This document shows, piece by piece, positions 47,923 through 57,673 of a stretch of DNA of 64,000 nucleotides (its first letter is position 1; each line of letters starts with the position of its first letter). Source of the stretch: Robertkochia flava (GTDB taxonomy: Bacteria; Bacteroidota; Bacteroidia; Flavobacteriales; Flavobacteriaceae); assembly GCF_020166515.1 (NCBI RefSeq), contig NZ_JAINZT010000002.1:962122-1026121 (forward strand), read 5' to 3'. A program made the position numbers and the translations under genes. The notes beneath the pieces are model-generated. The model ran no database searches, was not told where the DNA came from, and saw nothing but the letters and a program-made list of their open reading frames with translations.

Positions 47923-48696
47923 ATGATAAAACGGTTTAGCCCGATAGTTCTGTTCCTGATCACTTCCGTATTTTTAATCGGCGGGTGTTCCCCTGATACT
48001 GAAGATTCTTCGGTATCGTTTGCGGCTAACCGAAAGTCAACCGGGGCCTCTGCAAAGGACCTTCTTACCGCTCGAAACTTTGACAAGATTATCTTTGATA
48101 TTGTTTACGTAGAAGGGCATAGTCCGGGAACCAATTCGATCAATAATCTAATATCCTTCGCGGAACAAAGATGTTACAAGTCTGAAGGGATTCGTTTTAA
48201 ACTCACCGCCATTCCGGACCAGGGTAAGACGGTCTATGAAACTCAGGATATACTGGAAATTGAGGAGGCGTATCGTACAGCCTATAATGAGGGAGATCAA
48301 CTTTCCGTGTTTATTTTGGTGCTCAACGGGGATTCGTCTAAAAATGCGGGAAATTCGGTCATCCTGGGTACAGCTTACCGAAATACTTCCTTTGTGATTT
48401 TCGAGGAAACCATACGTCGGTATTCCTATCAATTTATCAGTAATGATAAAACCGTCCTGGAATCTACGGTGTTGTGTCATGAATTCAGTCATTTACTGGG
48501 GTTGGTAAACCTGGGGACTTCTTTAAATTCCGATCATGAAGACCCGGAAAATTCCCATCACTGTTCGGTGCCTGCCTGTTTAATGAATTACCAAACCGAC
48601 GCCGGAATCGATCCCGGGCAGATCAGTTTAGGTGGCGGGGTTCCTACCCTTGACGAGCAGTGTCTTGCTGACCTGCGCACCCTGGGCGGGAAATAA
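47923..48696 (+). CDS. Metzincin-like zinc metalloprotease lipoprotein
   Basis: 257 residues. The lipobox has Cys22 (FLIGGC). The catalytic helix reads LCHEFSHLLGLVN (His186, Glu187, His190), the HExxHxxGxx pattern of metzincins, but the position of the usual third ligand His is Asn196. A His/Cys-rich segment follows (NSDHEDPENSHHC, with His205, His212, His213), then a possible Met-turn CLMNY (Met221). I recall similar proteins called membrane metalloprotease in Flavobacteriaceae. Probably anchored in a membrane facing the periplasm or surface. The target is unknown; the gene stands alone between argS and ffh. Confidence 0.75.
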   Translation: MIKRFSPIVLFLITSVFLIGGCSPDTEDSSVSFAANRKSTGASAKDLLTARNFDKIIFDIVYVEGHSPGTNSINNLISFAEQRCYKSEGIRFKLTAIPDQGKTVYETQDILEIEEAYRTAYNEGDQLSVFILVLNGDSSKNAGNSVILGTAYRNTSFVIFEETIRRYSYQFISNDKTVLESTVLCHEFSHLLGLVNLGTSLNSDHEDPENSHHCSVPACLMNYQTDAGIDPGQISLGGGVPTLDEQCLADLRTLGGK

Positions 48697-48739
48697 TCCG
48701 AAAGGTTAAAAGTCACTTCCATCTTCAATTTCAAATGAC

Positions 48740-48747
48740 TAAATTTG
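48740..48747 (+). promoter_or_regulatory. -7 promoter element of ffh
   Basis: TAAATTTG is a perfect TAnnTTTG match 45 bp before the ffh ATG, implying a leader of about 40 nt. A -33 TTG is not evident. Confidence 0.5.
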
Positions 48748-48792
48748 CACATCTCTGTCAAAGGAGACAGGAAATTGTAAGAAGCAAAAATT

Positions 48793-50130
48793 ATGTTTGA
48801 TAATTTAAGTGATAAGTTAGATAAGGCCTTACACGTTTTAAAGGGGCATGGTCAGATCACCGAGGTGAATGTGGCGGAAACCCTGAAAGAAGTACGTAGG
48901 GCGTTGCTGGATGCTGATGTTAATTTTAAAACTGCCAAGGCTTTTACCAATAGTGTAAAGGAAAAGGCCCTGGGGCAGGATGTGTTGTCTTCTCTTAAGC
49001 CCGGCCAGTTGATGGTTAAGCTGGTAAAGGATGAGCTTACCGAATTAATGGGAGGGGAAACAGCCGGTATGGATCTTTCCGGAAATCCTACCGTAATCCT
49101 GATGTCCGGTTTACAGGGGTCGGGTAAGACCACATTTTCCGGTAAGCTGGCTAACTACCTGAAGAATAAAAAAACCAAGAAGCCACTATTAGTGGCGTGT
49201 GACGTATACCGTCCGGCAGCGATCGATCAGCTTCATGTGGTTGGAGAACAGATCGGGGTTGAGGTGTTTTCGGATAAGGGAAACCAGAACCCTGTGGCTA
49301 TTGCCACTGCTGCTATAGATTATGCTAAAAAGAATGGTCATAATGTAGTGATCGTCGATACCGCAGGACGACTTGCCATTGATGAGCAAATGATGACCGA
49401 GATCTCCAATGTTCATAAGGCGATCCAGCCTAATGAAACGCTGTTTGTGGTAGATTCCATGACAGGGCAGGATGCCGTGAACACCGCCAAGGCGTTTAAC
49501 GAGGTCCTGAATTTTGACGGGGTGGTCCTGACCAAGTTGGATGGTGATACCCGCGGTGGTGCAGCGCTTTCTATTAAGTCGGTTGTGGATAAGCCTATTA
49601 AGTTTATCGGTACCGGGGAGAAAATGGAAGCCATTGATGTTTTCCACCCTTCTCGTATGGCCGACAGGATCCTGGGAATGGGAGATGTGGTATCACTTGT
49701 AGAACGGGCTCAGGAGCAATTTGATGAGGAAGAGGCCAGGAAGCTACAGAAAAAGATCGCCAAGAACCAGTTTGGTTTTGATGATTTCCTCGGTCAGATC
49801 CAGCAGATAAAAAAAATGGGGAACATGAAGGACCTTATGGGTATGATCCCGGGAATGGGAAAAGCACTTAAGGGAATTGATATTGATGACGATGCCTTCA
49901 AAGGTATTGAGGCCATTATTCACTCTATGACCCCGGAAGAAAGGAGTAATCCGACGGTAATTAACGGAAGCCGGAAAAAGCGTATTGCCAAAGGAAGCGG
50001 TACCTCGATCCAGGAGGTCAATCAATTGCTCAAGCAGTTCAATCAGATGAGTAAAATGATGAAAATGATGCAAGGTGGTGGCGGTCGTAAGATGATGCAG
50101 ATGATGAATAATATGCGTGGTATGCAATAA
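48793..50130 (+). CDS. ffh: Signal recognition particle protein Ffh
   Basis: 445 residues with N, G and M domains. The G domain has GLQGSGKTTFSGKLA (G1), the insertion box with DVYRPAAIDQL, VIVDTAGR (G3), LTKLDGDTRGGAALS (G4 and DTRGG) and GTGEKMEAIDVFHP. The C-terminal M domain is rich in Met (FNQMSKMMKMMQGGG, then MMQMMNNMRGMQ) for signal-sequence and 4.5S RNA binding. It targets membrane proteins co-translationally to SecY. The 4.5S RNA gene was not seen in the window. Confidence 0.98.
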   Translation: MFDNLSDKLDKALHVLKGHGQITEVNVAETLKEVRRALLDADVNFKTAKAFTNSVKEKALGQDVLSSLKPGQLMVKLVKDELTELMGGETAGMDLSGNPTVILMSGLQGSGKTTFSGKLANYLKNKKTKKPLLVACDVYRPAAIDQLHVVGEQIGVEVFSDKGNQNPVAIATAAIDYAKKNGHNVVIVDTAGRLAIDEQMMTEISNVHKAIQPNETLFVVDSMTGQDAVNTAKAFNEVLNFDGVVLTKLDGDTRGGAALSIKSVVDKPIKFIGTGEKMEAIDVFHPSRMADRILGMGDVVSLVERAQEQFDEEEARKLQKKIAKNQFGFDDFLGQIQQIKKMGNMKDLMGMIPGMGKALKGIDIDDDAFKGIEAIIHSMTPEERSNPTVINGSRKKRIAKGSGTSIQEVNQLLKQFNQMSKMMKMMQGGGGRKMMQMMNNMRGMQ

Positions 50131-50171
50131 TTAAAACAAAACTCATCATAATTAAATTTCAGGACGTATTT

Positions 50172-51062
50172 ATGGAAATCTTAGATGGTAAAAAAATCTC
50201 CAATCAAATAAAGGATGAGATTGCTGCCGAGGTAAGCAAAATGAAAACCAGAAGGGAAAAGGTGCCGCATCTCGCAGCAGTTTTAGTAGGGGATGATGGA
50301 GCCAGCCTAACTTATGTAGGAAGTAAGGTAAGGGCTTGTGAACGTATCGGTTTTGAATCGACCCTTGTGAAACTTCCGGCATCAACTACCGAGGAAGAAC
50401 TCCTGAAAGAAATTGAAGCCCTTAATTCGAATACCGACATAGATGGTTTTATTGTGCAGCTTCCCCTGCCTTCTCATATCGATGAGCAAAAAGTGTTGCT
50501 GGCCGTAGATCCGGATAAGGATGTTGACGGATTTCATCCGGCCAACTTCGGGAAAATGGCCCTTGAAATGGAGTCTTTTATTCCTGCAACTCCTTATGGC
50601 ATTATGGAGCTTCTGGATCGGTACAATGTGGAAACTTCAGGTAAGCATACCGTTGTTATCGGCCGGTCACATATTGTGGGGAGGCCGATCAGCATTCTGA
50701 TGAGTCGAAAGGGGAATCCGGGGAATTCTACGGTGACCCTTACACATAGCCGAACCCAAAACCTCGAAGCATTCACCAAGAATGCAGATATCATCATTTC
50801 TGCACTGGGAGTACCAAACTTCCTTAAAGCCGGTATGGTGAAGGATGGAGTGGTGATCATCGATGTGGGTATTACCAGGGTTGCAGATGATACAACTAAA
50901 AAGGGATACCGCATTGTAGGTGATGTAGATTTTGAAGAAGTAAGCAAGAAGGCCAGTTATATTACTCCCGTACCCGGAGGGGTCGGGCCTATGACTATTG
51001 CCATGCTGCTTAAAAATACGCTGCTGGCAAGAACAAGACAAAAAGTGCGTATCAACAAGTAA
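50172..51062 (+). CDS. folD: Bifunctional methylenetetrahydrofolate dehydrogenase/cyclohydrolase
   Basis: 296 residues: MEILDGKKISNQIKDEI; LAAVLVGDDGASLTYVGSKVRACERIGFES, with the active-site Lys in YVxxK; GFIVQLPLPSHID; PDKDVDGFHPANFGKM; VVIGRSHIVGRPISILMS (NADP site); and TPVPGGVGPMTIAMLLKNTL. It interconverts methylene-, methenyl- and formyl-tetrahydrofolate. It lies 41 bp after ffh, likely cotranscribed. Confidence 0.98.
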   Translation: MEILDGKKISNQIKDEIAAEVSKMKTRREKVPHLAAVLVGDDGASLTYVGSKVRACERIGFESTLVKLPASTTEEELLKEIEALNSNTDIDGFIVQLPLPSHIDEQKVLLAVDPDKDVDGFHPANFGKMALEMESFIPATPYGIMELLDRYNVETSGKHTVVIGRSHIVGRPISILMSRKGNPGNSTVTLTHSRTQNLEAFTKNADIIISALGVPNFLKAGMVKDGVVIIDVGITRVADDTTKKGYRIVGDVDFEEVSKKASYITPVPGGVGPMTIAMLLKNTLLARTRQKVRINK

Positions 51063-51137
51063 GGAGCAATTCCATATTGTACTTAAACAGTTGATTCAGG
51101 AGTATAAAAGCAATACCTTGTAGGAAATAATTTTCTT

Positions 51138-52865
51138 ATGAGGTATTTTTTTTGGTATGTATTTTCCTTTTTCTTGCTGGCGTCTTGTAATCCCCGGGAA
51201 AAGGATGCCAGTGCTCCCAGGGTCGTTATCGAATTGAGTGATAGCCTGGATGTATCTTCGCTGGATGGTCGTTTACTGTTGATGTTTTCTTCTGATGACC
51301 GGGAAGAGCCCCGGTTCCAGATATCAAACAGTACCGAAACCCAAATCATTTTTGGGATGAATGTCGAAGGCCTGAAGCCCGGTGACCAGGTTGCTTTTGA
51401 CCCGGAGGCGGAGGGATATCCATTTGACCGACTTTCAGATCTTCCGCCGGGTATTTATAATGTTCAGGCACTACTACATGTATACGAAACTTTTAACCTT
51501 GCTACAGGACATACGGTTCAACTGCCAATGGACAATGGAGAAGGGCAGCAGTGGAATACTTCTCCCGGGAATGTCTATAATACACCGGTTAAGGTTGAGG
51601 TCTCCGATGGCGGGCTTGTTTCCCTAACATTGAACCAGGTGATCCCGGAAATTGTGCCTCCGCAAGATACCCAATGGATAAAGCATATTAAGATCCGTTC
51701 AGAAAAGCTTTCAGAATTTTGGGGGAGAGACATGTATCTGGGGGCTCATGTTCTGCTGCCGAAAGGCTTTCAGGAACATCCCGAGGCCAGGTATCCGTTA
51801 ATGATTTTCCACGGACACTTCCCAAGGGATTTTGGCGGTTTCAGAACCACTCCTCCCGACCCTGAACTTGAGCCTGAATACTCAGAACGTTTTGGAGTGG
51901 AAGGATATAATATTGTACAGCAACAGGAAGCCTATGATTTTTATAAGCGATGGACCGCAGAGGACTTTCCAAGATTCCTGATTATAGAGATCCAGCATCC
52001 GACCCCTTATTACGACGATAGTTACGCGGTGAATTCTGCCAGTCAGGGCCCATATGGAGATGCAATCACCTATGAGCTTATTCCGCATATAGAAAAGCAG
52101 TTCAGGGGATTAGGTGAGGGTTGGTCTCGTTTTTTATACGGAGGCTCTACCGGAGGTTGGGAATCCCTGGCGGTGCAGGTCATGTATCCCGATGAGTACA
52201 ACGGCTGTTTTGCCGCCTGTCCGGATCCGATCGATTTCCGGGCGTATTGTCTTACCAATATTTATGAGGACGAAAATGCCTATTACTATTCCGGAGGTCA
52301 TGACAGCCTTGAGGTTCCTGCGCACAGAGACTATCTGGGCAACATATCAACCACGGTAAAACGGGATAATCAACTCGAACTTGTACTTGGTGACCGTTCC
52401 AGGTCGGGGCAGCAGTGGGATATCTGGGAGGCAACTTATTCTCCGCAGGGAAAAGATGGATATCCTGAAAGAATTTGGGACAAGAAAACAGGAATAATCG
52501 ATAAAGCTGTGGCAGCATACTGGAAGGAAAATTACGATCTGAGGCATATAATGGAGCGGGATTGGGAAAAGCTTGGACCTAAGTTAAAGGGGAAGATCCA
52601 TATTTATTGCGGGGATATGGATAATTACTACCTCAATAATGCCGTGTATTTGATGGAGGATTTTCTGGAGAGTACCACAAACCCCTATTACGACGGAGAA
52701 GTAGATTATGGCGACAGGGCAGAGCACTGCTGGAACGGAGATCAGGAAAATCCGAACCATATAAGTCGCCTGAGATATAATTCCATGTATGTGCCAAAGA
52801 TCATGGACCGGATTTACAAGACCGCGCCTGAAGGTGCTGACCTCAGCAGCTGGAGGTATAAGTAG
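51138..52865 (+). CDS. Lipoprotein with alpha/beta-hydrolase (putative esterase) domain
   Basis: 575 residues. The signal peptide has a lipobox and Cys17 (FLLASC). Residues about 25-175 look like a beta-rich accessory domain (VVIELSDSLDVSSLDGRLLLMFS ... PGIYNVQALLHVYETFN). From about 190 an esterase-D-like alpha/beta-hydrolase follows: YPLMIFHGHFPRDFGG, FLIIEIQHPTPYYDDSY, then the nucleophile elbow YGGSTGGWES with Ser337. A late AEHCWNGD may contain the catalytic His. Its substrate is unknown; surface esterases of this kind act on carbohydrate or peptide esters. It stands alone between folD and a convergent transporter gene. Confidence 0.75.
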   Translation: MRYFFWYVFSFFLLASCNPREKDASAPRVVIELSDSLDVSSLDGRLLLMFSSDDREEPRFQISNSTETQIIFGMNVEGLKPGDQVAFDPEAEGYPFDRLSDLPPGIYNVQALLHVYETFNLATGHTVQLPMDNGEGQQWNTSPGNVYNTPVKVEVSDGGLVSLTLNQVIPEIVPPQDTQWIKHIKIRSEKLSEFWGRDMYLGAHVLLPKGFQEHPEARYPLMIFHGHFPRDFGGFRTTPPDPELEPEYSERFGVEGYNIVQQQEAYDFYKRWTAEDFPRFLIIEIQHPTPYYDDSYAVNSASQGPYGDAITYELIPHIEKQFRGLGEGWSRFLYGGSTGGWESLAVQVMYPDEYNGCFAACPDPIDFRAYCLTNIYEDENAYYYSGGHDSLEVPAHRDYLGNISTTVKRDNQLELVLGDRSRSGQQWDIWEATYSPQGKDGYPERIWDKKTGIIDKAVAAYWKENYDLRHIMERDWEKLGPKLKGKIHIYCGDMDNYYLNNAVYLMEDFLESTTNPYYDGEVDYGDRAEHCWNGDQENPNHISRLRYNSMYVPKIMDRIYKTAPEGADLSSWRYK

Positions 52866-52922
52866 GCCGGTTTAGGATATGGGCAGGCAGAGGTATATGG
52901 TAAGTTGTTAAATGTGGTATAG

Positions 52923-52956
52923 CAGGATCCTGGAATTGGGGAAATCCTGTTTTATT
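52923..52956 (+). terminator. Possible weak terminator after the esterase-like lipoprotein gene
   Basis: CAGGAT (52923-52928) pairs with ATCCTG (52944-52949), followed by TTTTATT. The loop can form a further short CC/GG pairing. It lies in the 132-bp space between convergent genes. The stem is short, so support is limited. Confidence 0.35.
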
Positions 52957-52997
52957 CACTTTACCCCGCATTTTATATCCAAAGGTCAGTGCAATCA

Positions 52998-54017
52998 CTA
53001 GGAGATCTCTCCCTCTCCGTACTCATGGCTGTAGATCTTTAACAGCAACATAAACAGGCTGATCAGGAGAGGACCGAAAATCAGGCCGATAAAGCCAACG
53101 AGGGGAACTCCAATGATAACACCTATCAGGGTTACCAAAGGATGAAGTTTGGCAAGCTTATTTTGGATGATGACCCGAAAGACATTATCGGTAACCCCAA
53201 CAACTGCAATACCGTATATGAGCAACCCTATGGCCTGCAGATTTTGTCCGTTTGCAAACAGCAGGATAGTCACCGGGATAATTCCCAGGGCAGTACCAAT
53301 AAAGGGGATCATAGACCCGATAAATGTAACTACAAACCAGAAAACCGGGTCGGGCGCACCGAAGATATAGTATCCGATAAGAGCAACTACGCCCTGCAGT
53401 AAAGCAACCACGGGAATACCAATGGCGTTGGAGCTTACGATGGAGGAGACCTCGTCGGAGATCAAGGCTACATTGGGCTCGCTTAACGGCATATATTTCA
53501 GTAGCAGGGATTTCATCTTATTGGTATTGGTAAGCAGGTAGAATAATATAAAATACATGACCGAAAGTGCGATAACCACATTAAATGTGGTTCCCACCAG
53601 GCTTTGAATATTATCCGATACCCAGGAGGTTATTTCCTGGGTGTTGATGTTAGAGGCTACATCGATCCCGGCCATGGTCTCCAGGTCGAAGAACTTCTCC
53701 TTAAGTATGGATGTGATCTGTTCGGAGTTATTTACCGCTTTTTGAATCTTACTGCTTAGCAGTCTTACAATGAGCCAGGTCGGGAGGATGATAATGAACA
53801 GGGAGATGATCATGATCAGGGAAGCTCCAAGCCAGGGTTTGAGCCCTTTGTCCAAAAGCTTTTTCATTAGCCCCTGGAACAGAATATAGATGGTTATGGC
53901 CCCCAGCACACCGGAGAAATAGGGGAGTAGTTTCCAGAAAATAAGACCACCGAGTACCAGGATAAGTACCAGCAGAAAGAGCTGTCTTAAATAGGATGTA
54001 GTAATCTTATCAGGCAT
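52998..54017 (-). CDS. AI-2E family transporter
   Basis: 339 residues with about seven to eight membrane helices, starting MPDKITTSYLRQLFLLVLILVLGG. The C-terminal family signature is clear: FIGSMIPFIGTALGIIPVTILLF, then VVGVTDNVFRVIIQNKLAKLHPLVTLIGVIIGVPLVGFIGLIFGPLL. Members of this PerM-like family export the AI-2 signal or act as Na+/H+ antiporters; the substrate cannot be decided here. A VOC gene lies 25 bp upstream and may share a transcript. Confidence 0.93.
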   Translation of the reverse strand: MPDKITTSYLRQLFLLVLILVLGGLIFWKLLPYFSGVLGAITIYILFQGLMKKLLDKGLKPWLGASLIMIISLFIIILPTWLIVRLLSSKIQKAVNNSEQITSILKEKFFDLETMAGIDVASNINTQEITSWVSDNIQSLVGTTFNVVIALSVMYFILFYLLTNTNKMKSLLLKYMPLSEPNVALISDEVSSIVSSNAIGIPVVALLQGVVALIGYYIFGAPDPVFWFVVTFIGSMIPFIGTALGIIPVTILLFANGQNLQAIGLLIYGIAVVGVTDNVFRVIIQNKLAKLHPLVTLIGVIIGVPLVGFIGLIFGPLLISLFMLLLKIYSHEYGEGEIS

Positions 54018-54042
54018 GGCCGGTTATCTTAACGTTGTTTTT

Positions 54043-54468
54043 TCAGGTTGCAAAAATCTGGGAAGGATCCTTAAAAGATTTGAATTCCAGGGCATTCCCT
54101 GAAGGGTCCAAAAAGAACATGGTGGCCTGTTCTCCGGGGTGGCCTTCAAAACGAATGTAGGGCTCAATAACAAATTCGATATCGCTGGATCTCAGGTGTT
54201 CTGCCAGTTGGTGGAATTCTTCCCAGGGTAACACCACCCCAAAATGTGGGACCGGTACGGATTTCCCGTCAACCGGGTTATGGTGCAGGGCATCGCTTTG
54301 GTTTTTTGGCTTGTAGTGAATTACAAACTGATGGCCGAAGAGGTCGAAATCGACCCAAGTATCACTGCTTCTGCCCTGTTTGCAGCCCAGAACTTCCAGA
54401 TAGAATTTCCGGCATTCCTCCAGGTTGTGAACGGGAACGGCCAGATGAAAAGGGGGTATGGTTTTCAT
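54043..54468 (-). CDS. VOC-family (glyoxalase/dioxygenase fold) protein
   Basis: 141 residues with the two beta-alpha-beta-beta-beta modules: [25 protein letters not shown] with the first metal-ligand His, [34 protein letters not shown], and [20 protein letters not shown] with the terminal metal-ligand Glu. Metal-dependent activity (lyase, epimerase or dioxygenase) is plausible, but the substrate is unknown. The MscS gene lies 37 bp upstream on the same strand. Confidence 0.88.
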   Translation of the reverse strand: MKTIPPFHLAVPVHNLEECRKFYLEVLGCKQGRSSDTWVDFDLFGHQFVIHYKPKNQSDALHHNPVDGKSVPVPHFGVVLPWEEFHQLAEHLRSSDIEFVIEPYIRFEGHPGEQATMFFLDPSGNALEFKSFKDPSQIFAT

Positions 54469-54505
54469 GTAAAAGGGTGTTTATTAAGTATTACTGAGTT
54501 TAGTT

Positions 54506-55429
54506 TTAAATTTCATTTTTATGCCCAACCAGCTTTACGCGTGTTCGGGGTAAGGATTCGGGGAATTCAGATTGAATAAAACCTATTAAACCTTCCCTGA
54601 TATCCACTCGTAAGTTCCAGGCGTCCGGTGAGTTTGCTGCGCTCATTAATGCCCGCAATTCAATTCCTTCCGCGTTGGAGTTGGTTACCTGTAGATTGTT
54701 AACCTTCCGGTCCCAGAGCGGATGATCTTCCAGCAGCCGGGTTAGTTCTTTTCTAACAGCATTGAAATTTATGGTATAATCCGTATATATAAAAACGGTT
54801 CCTAAAATATCCGCACTGGTCCGTGTCCAGTTCTCAAAGGGCTTCTCTATGAAATAGGTGGTGGGCAAAACCAATCTTCTTTTATCCCAGATCCGGATCA
54901 CAACGTAGGTGAGTTTGATCTCTTCCACCCATCCCCATTCTCCCTCGACCACGAGTACATCATCCAGTCTTATGGGTTGTGAGATGGCGATCTGCAGACC
55001 TGCCAGAAGTGTACCTATAACTTTCTGAGCTGCAAACCCCAAAATGATTCCTGCGATTCCTGCAGATGCAAAGAGGCTTATTCCCAGCTTTCGCACCTCA
55101 TCAAAAAGCATGAGGGTGGCCGAAATGGCGACGATTACAACAATAAAAGTAAGGATTCTGCCGAGAATGTCGAGTTGTGTATGGAGCTTTCGCGCGTGGA
55201 GATTGTTGCTTTGGTTGAGATCCAGGTTTTCCAGGTATTCGTCCTTCAGGATATTGAACAACCGGATTGTGCCCCAACTCATCCCGAAGATAACCATCAT
55301 CCAGCTGATCTTGTCGGTGAGATACATGAAGTCTTCAGGGATAAGCGTATACCCGGTAAGAATAGTCCGCAGTCCAAGGGCAAGGATTAATACTAAAATC
55401 GGTTTAATCAGTTTTCTTAAATATTTCAT
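54506..55429 (-). CDS. MscS-family mechanosensitive channel
   Basis: 307 residues. Helices at about 8-22, 35-60 and 88-112 are followed by the pore helix and beta domain: LGISLFASAGIAGIILGFAAQKVIGTLLAGLQIAISQPIRLDDVLVVEGEWG. The cytoplasmic domain includes LVLPTTYFIEKPFENWTR. It is a channel of the small-conductance type that releases solutes on osmotic downshift. The gene is first in a likely MscS-VOC-AI-2E transporter run. Confidence 0.92.
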   Translation of the reverse strand: MKYLRKLIKPILVLILALGLRTILTGYTLIPEDFMYLTDKISWMMVIFGMSWGTIRLFNILKDEYLENLDLNQSNNLHARKLHTQLDILGRILTFIVVIVAISATLMLFDEVRKLGISLFASAGIAGIILGFAAQKVIGTLLAGLQIAISQPIRLDDVLVVEGEWGWVEEIKLTYVVIRIWDKRRLVLPTTYFIEKPFENWTRTSADILGTVFIYTDYTINFNAVRKELTRLLEDHPLWDRKVNNLQVTNSNAEGIELRALMSAANSPDAWNLRVDIREGLIGFIQSEFPESLPRTRVKLVGHKNEI

Positions 55430-55750
55430 GCCTTAGCTTTCTGAAGTCTTAATTTAAAGATAATTCTGCGATTATATTTAGTAATCAGACTGTTAAAGCT
55501 AATGTCATCATGTATTTCCGGGATAAATGGAAAACGGTGTAGACTTTTTTTGGTTAATTGGGCTTATTTGTCTTTTCTCCTTGCAGTTGGTTCAGGGAAG
55601 TGCTGTTTGAAGTGTGATTGGCCGGAAAGGCCTGGCTTATAACCACTGGCTAATTTATTATGGCTATTACCATTGGTTATAATGTATGATACGCCAGGTT
55701 TTATCGGATTTAAATGGTTTCTTAAGGAAAAGGGCTTGTAGTTTATTCCA
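55430..55750. other. Intergenic region between the MscS gene and the rho terminator, with an imperfect palindrome
   Basis: About 320 bp with no credible gene. It holds the presumed MscS promoter (not recognisable) and one striking feature. The arms TTATAACCA (55637-55645) and TGGTTATAA (55674-55682) form a perfect 9-bp inverted repeat that extends imperfectly inward (CTGGCTAAT against ATTACCATT). There is no T-tract, so it is not a simple terminator. Confidence 0.4.
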
Positions 55751-55751
55751 T

Positions 55752-55782
55752 AAAAAAAACCCGCGGAAGAGCGGGCTTTTTT
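55752..55782 (-). terminator. Terminator after rho
   Basis: CCCGC (55760-55764) pairs with GCGGG (55771-55775), flanked by A- and T-tracts on both sides with one bulged base. It can act in both directions, but lies 19 bp past the minus-strand rho stop. Confidence 0.7.
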
Positions 55783-55800
55783 ATTTCTTGAAGTGTGTCT

Positions 55801-57555
55801 CTATTGATTCATGGTCATCAGAAACTCCTCGTTATTTTTTGTATGCTTGATCCTGCTGTCCATGAATTCCATGGCCTCCACCGGATTCATATCCGACAGG
55901 TATTTACGCATGATCCACATACGTTGAATGGAATTATCATCCAGGAGAAGATCGTCTCTACGTGTTGAGGAAGAGATAAGATCGATGGCCGGGAAGATTC
56001 TTCTGTTTGCAATTCTTCTGTCGAGTTGAAGTTCCATATTACCGGTACCCTTGAATTCTTCAAAGATCACTTCATCCATTTTAGATCCGGTTTCTGTAAG
56101 TGCCGTAGCTATTATGGTCAGGGATCCTCCTCCTTCTATATTCCTCGCGGCTCCAAAGAAACGTTTTGGTTTATGCAGGGCATTGGCGTCAACACCTCCG
56201 GAAAGTACTTTTCCACTAGCCGGTTGTACGGTATTGTAGGCGCGTGCCAGTCGTGTGATAGAATCCAAAAGGATCACCACATCGTGTCCGCATTCCACTA
56301 GTCGTTTTGCTTTTTCCAGAACGATATTGGCGACCTTTACGTGACGGTCTGCCGGCTCGTCAAAGGTAGAGGCAATAACTTCACCACGAACATTTCGCTG
56401 CATATCCGTAACCTCTTCAGGTCGCTCATCGATCAAAAGTATAAGCTGGTATACTTCCGGATGGTTGGCTGCAATTGCGTTTGCAATATCTTTGAGCAAC
56501 ATCGTTTTACCCGTTTTGGGTTGAGAAACGATCATGCCACGTTGTCCTTTTCCGATAGGGGAGAATAAGTCTACAATACGGGTAGATATCGTGCTCTGCT
56601 TTTCAGCAAGCTTGAATTTTTCATTAGGAAATAGGGGGGTAAGGTGCTCAAAAGATACCCTGTCTCTTACCACCTGCGGATCCAGTCCGTTGATCTTGTT
56701 GACCTTGATCAATGGGAAATATTTTTCACCCTCTTTAGGAGGTCTGATGGTTCCTTTAACGGTATCTCCGGTTTTAAGTCCGAACAATCGAATTTGCGAT
56801 TGGGAAACGTAGATATCATCAGGAGAAGACAGGTAGTTGTAATCACTACTCCTCAGAAATCCGTAACCATCCTGCATGATGTCAAGTACACCTTCACTTT
56901 CTACGATTCCGTCAAATTCATAATCGGGTTCGCGGTAACGGTTCTTTTTGTCTTTATCGTAATTGTCTCTGTCTTTATTGGAGTGAGAGCTGTTATTTGC
57001 TTTCTTATGTTGCTGTCCGCGCTGTTGATCTCTTTTGCCTTTTTGGTCTTTCGAAGTATCGTCTTTCTTAGGCCTGCTGTCCTGTTTTTGGCGGTTGTCC
57101 TGTTTTGGAGCAGCGTCTTGTTTTGATTGGCTTTCCGGCTTCTTCTGGTTGTCCTGGGCTGGAGTTTCCTGTTTGTTCTCTGCAGCCTTAGTTGCCGGTC
57201 GGGGTTTTCGCTGAGGTGCTTCTTTCGGAGCTTCTTTTGGCGTCGCTTCGGTTTCTGATGCGGTGGGCTTAGGGGAATTGTCTTCTTTTGATGAATTCTG
57301 TCGGCCTACTCTGGTTCTTTTGCGCTGAGGTTTATTGTCGGCCTGGTCTTTAGGGGAGTTATCTGAAGTTTTCTGGGCGTCTTTGGCATCCTGGAGCGTT
57401 TTGGCAATAGCCTCAGGACTCGCCGCCTGTACGTCCAGAATCTTATAGATAAGGTCGTTTTTTTTAATGGACTTGTATTTGGAAATTCCGGCGACCTTTG
57501 CGATCTCCTGAAGTTCAGCAAGTTTCTTTGCTTTTAAATCTGAAATTTCAAACAT
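55801..57555 (-). CDS. rho: Transcription termination factor Rho with long low-complexity insertion
   Basis: 584 residues, against about 420 in E. coli. Residues 1-45 are the Rho N-terminal helical domain ([29 protein letters not shown]). Residues about 50-210 form a Lys/Gln/Asp/Asn/Ser-rich insertion without hydrophobic core. The cold-shock RNA-binding domain follows ([21 protein letters not shown]), then the ATPase with Walker [11 protein letters not shown] (343-352), [29 protein letters not shown] (Walker B) and the C-terminal ring contacts. Insertions like this occur in Bacteroidota Rho and have been linked to RNA binding and phase separation in Bacteroides. It terminates transcription. 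Confidence 0.97.
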   Translation of the reverse strand: MFEISDLKAKKLAELQEIAKVAGISKYKSIKKNDLIYKILDVQAASPEAIAKTLQDAKDAQKTSDNSPKDQADNKPQRKRTRVGRQNSSKEDNSPKPTASETEATPKEAPKEAPQRKPRPATKAAENKQETPAQDNQKKPESQSKQDAAPKQDNRQKQDSRPKKDDTSKDQKGKRDQQRGQQHKKANNSSHSNKDRDNYDKDKKNRYREPDYEFDGIVESEGVLDIMQDGYGFLRSSDYNYLSSPDDIYVSQSQIRLFGLKTGDTVKGTIRPPKEGEKYFPLIKVNKINGLDPQVVRDRVSFEHLTPLFPNEKFKLAEKQSTISTRIVDLFSPIGKGQRGMIVSQPKTGKTMLLKDIANAIAANHPEVYQLILLIDERPEEVTDMQRNVRGEVIASTFDEPADRHVKVANIVLEKAKRLVECGHDVVILLDSITRLARAYNTVQPASGKVLSGGVDANALHKPKRFFGAARNIEGGGSLTIIATALTETGSKMDEVIFEEFKGTGNMELQLDRRIANRRIFPAIDLISSSTRRDDLLLDDNSIQRMWIMRKYLSDMNPVEAMEFMDSRIKHTKNNEEFLMTMNQ

Positions 57556-57673
57556 TTATAAAAAAATAAATTATTGATTTGGGTGAAATAAAACTGATAA
57601 GTTCTTGAGAGTTTAACTGGAAGAGTAAACTAACGAGGTAAAGTTCTCGTTTCTAATTGACTACGCAATAATA

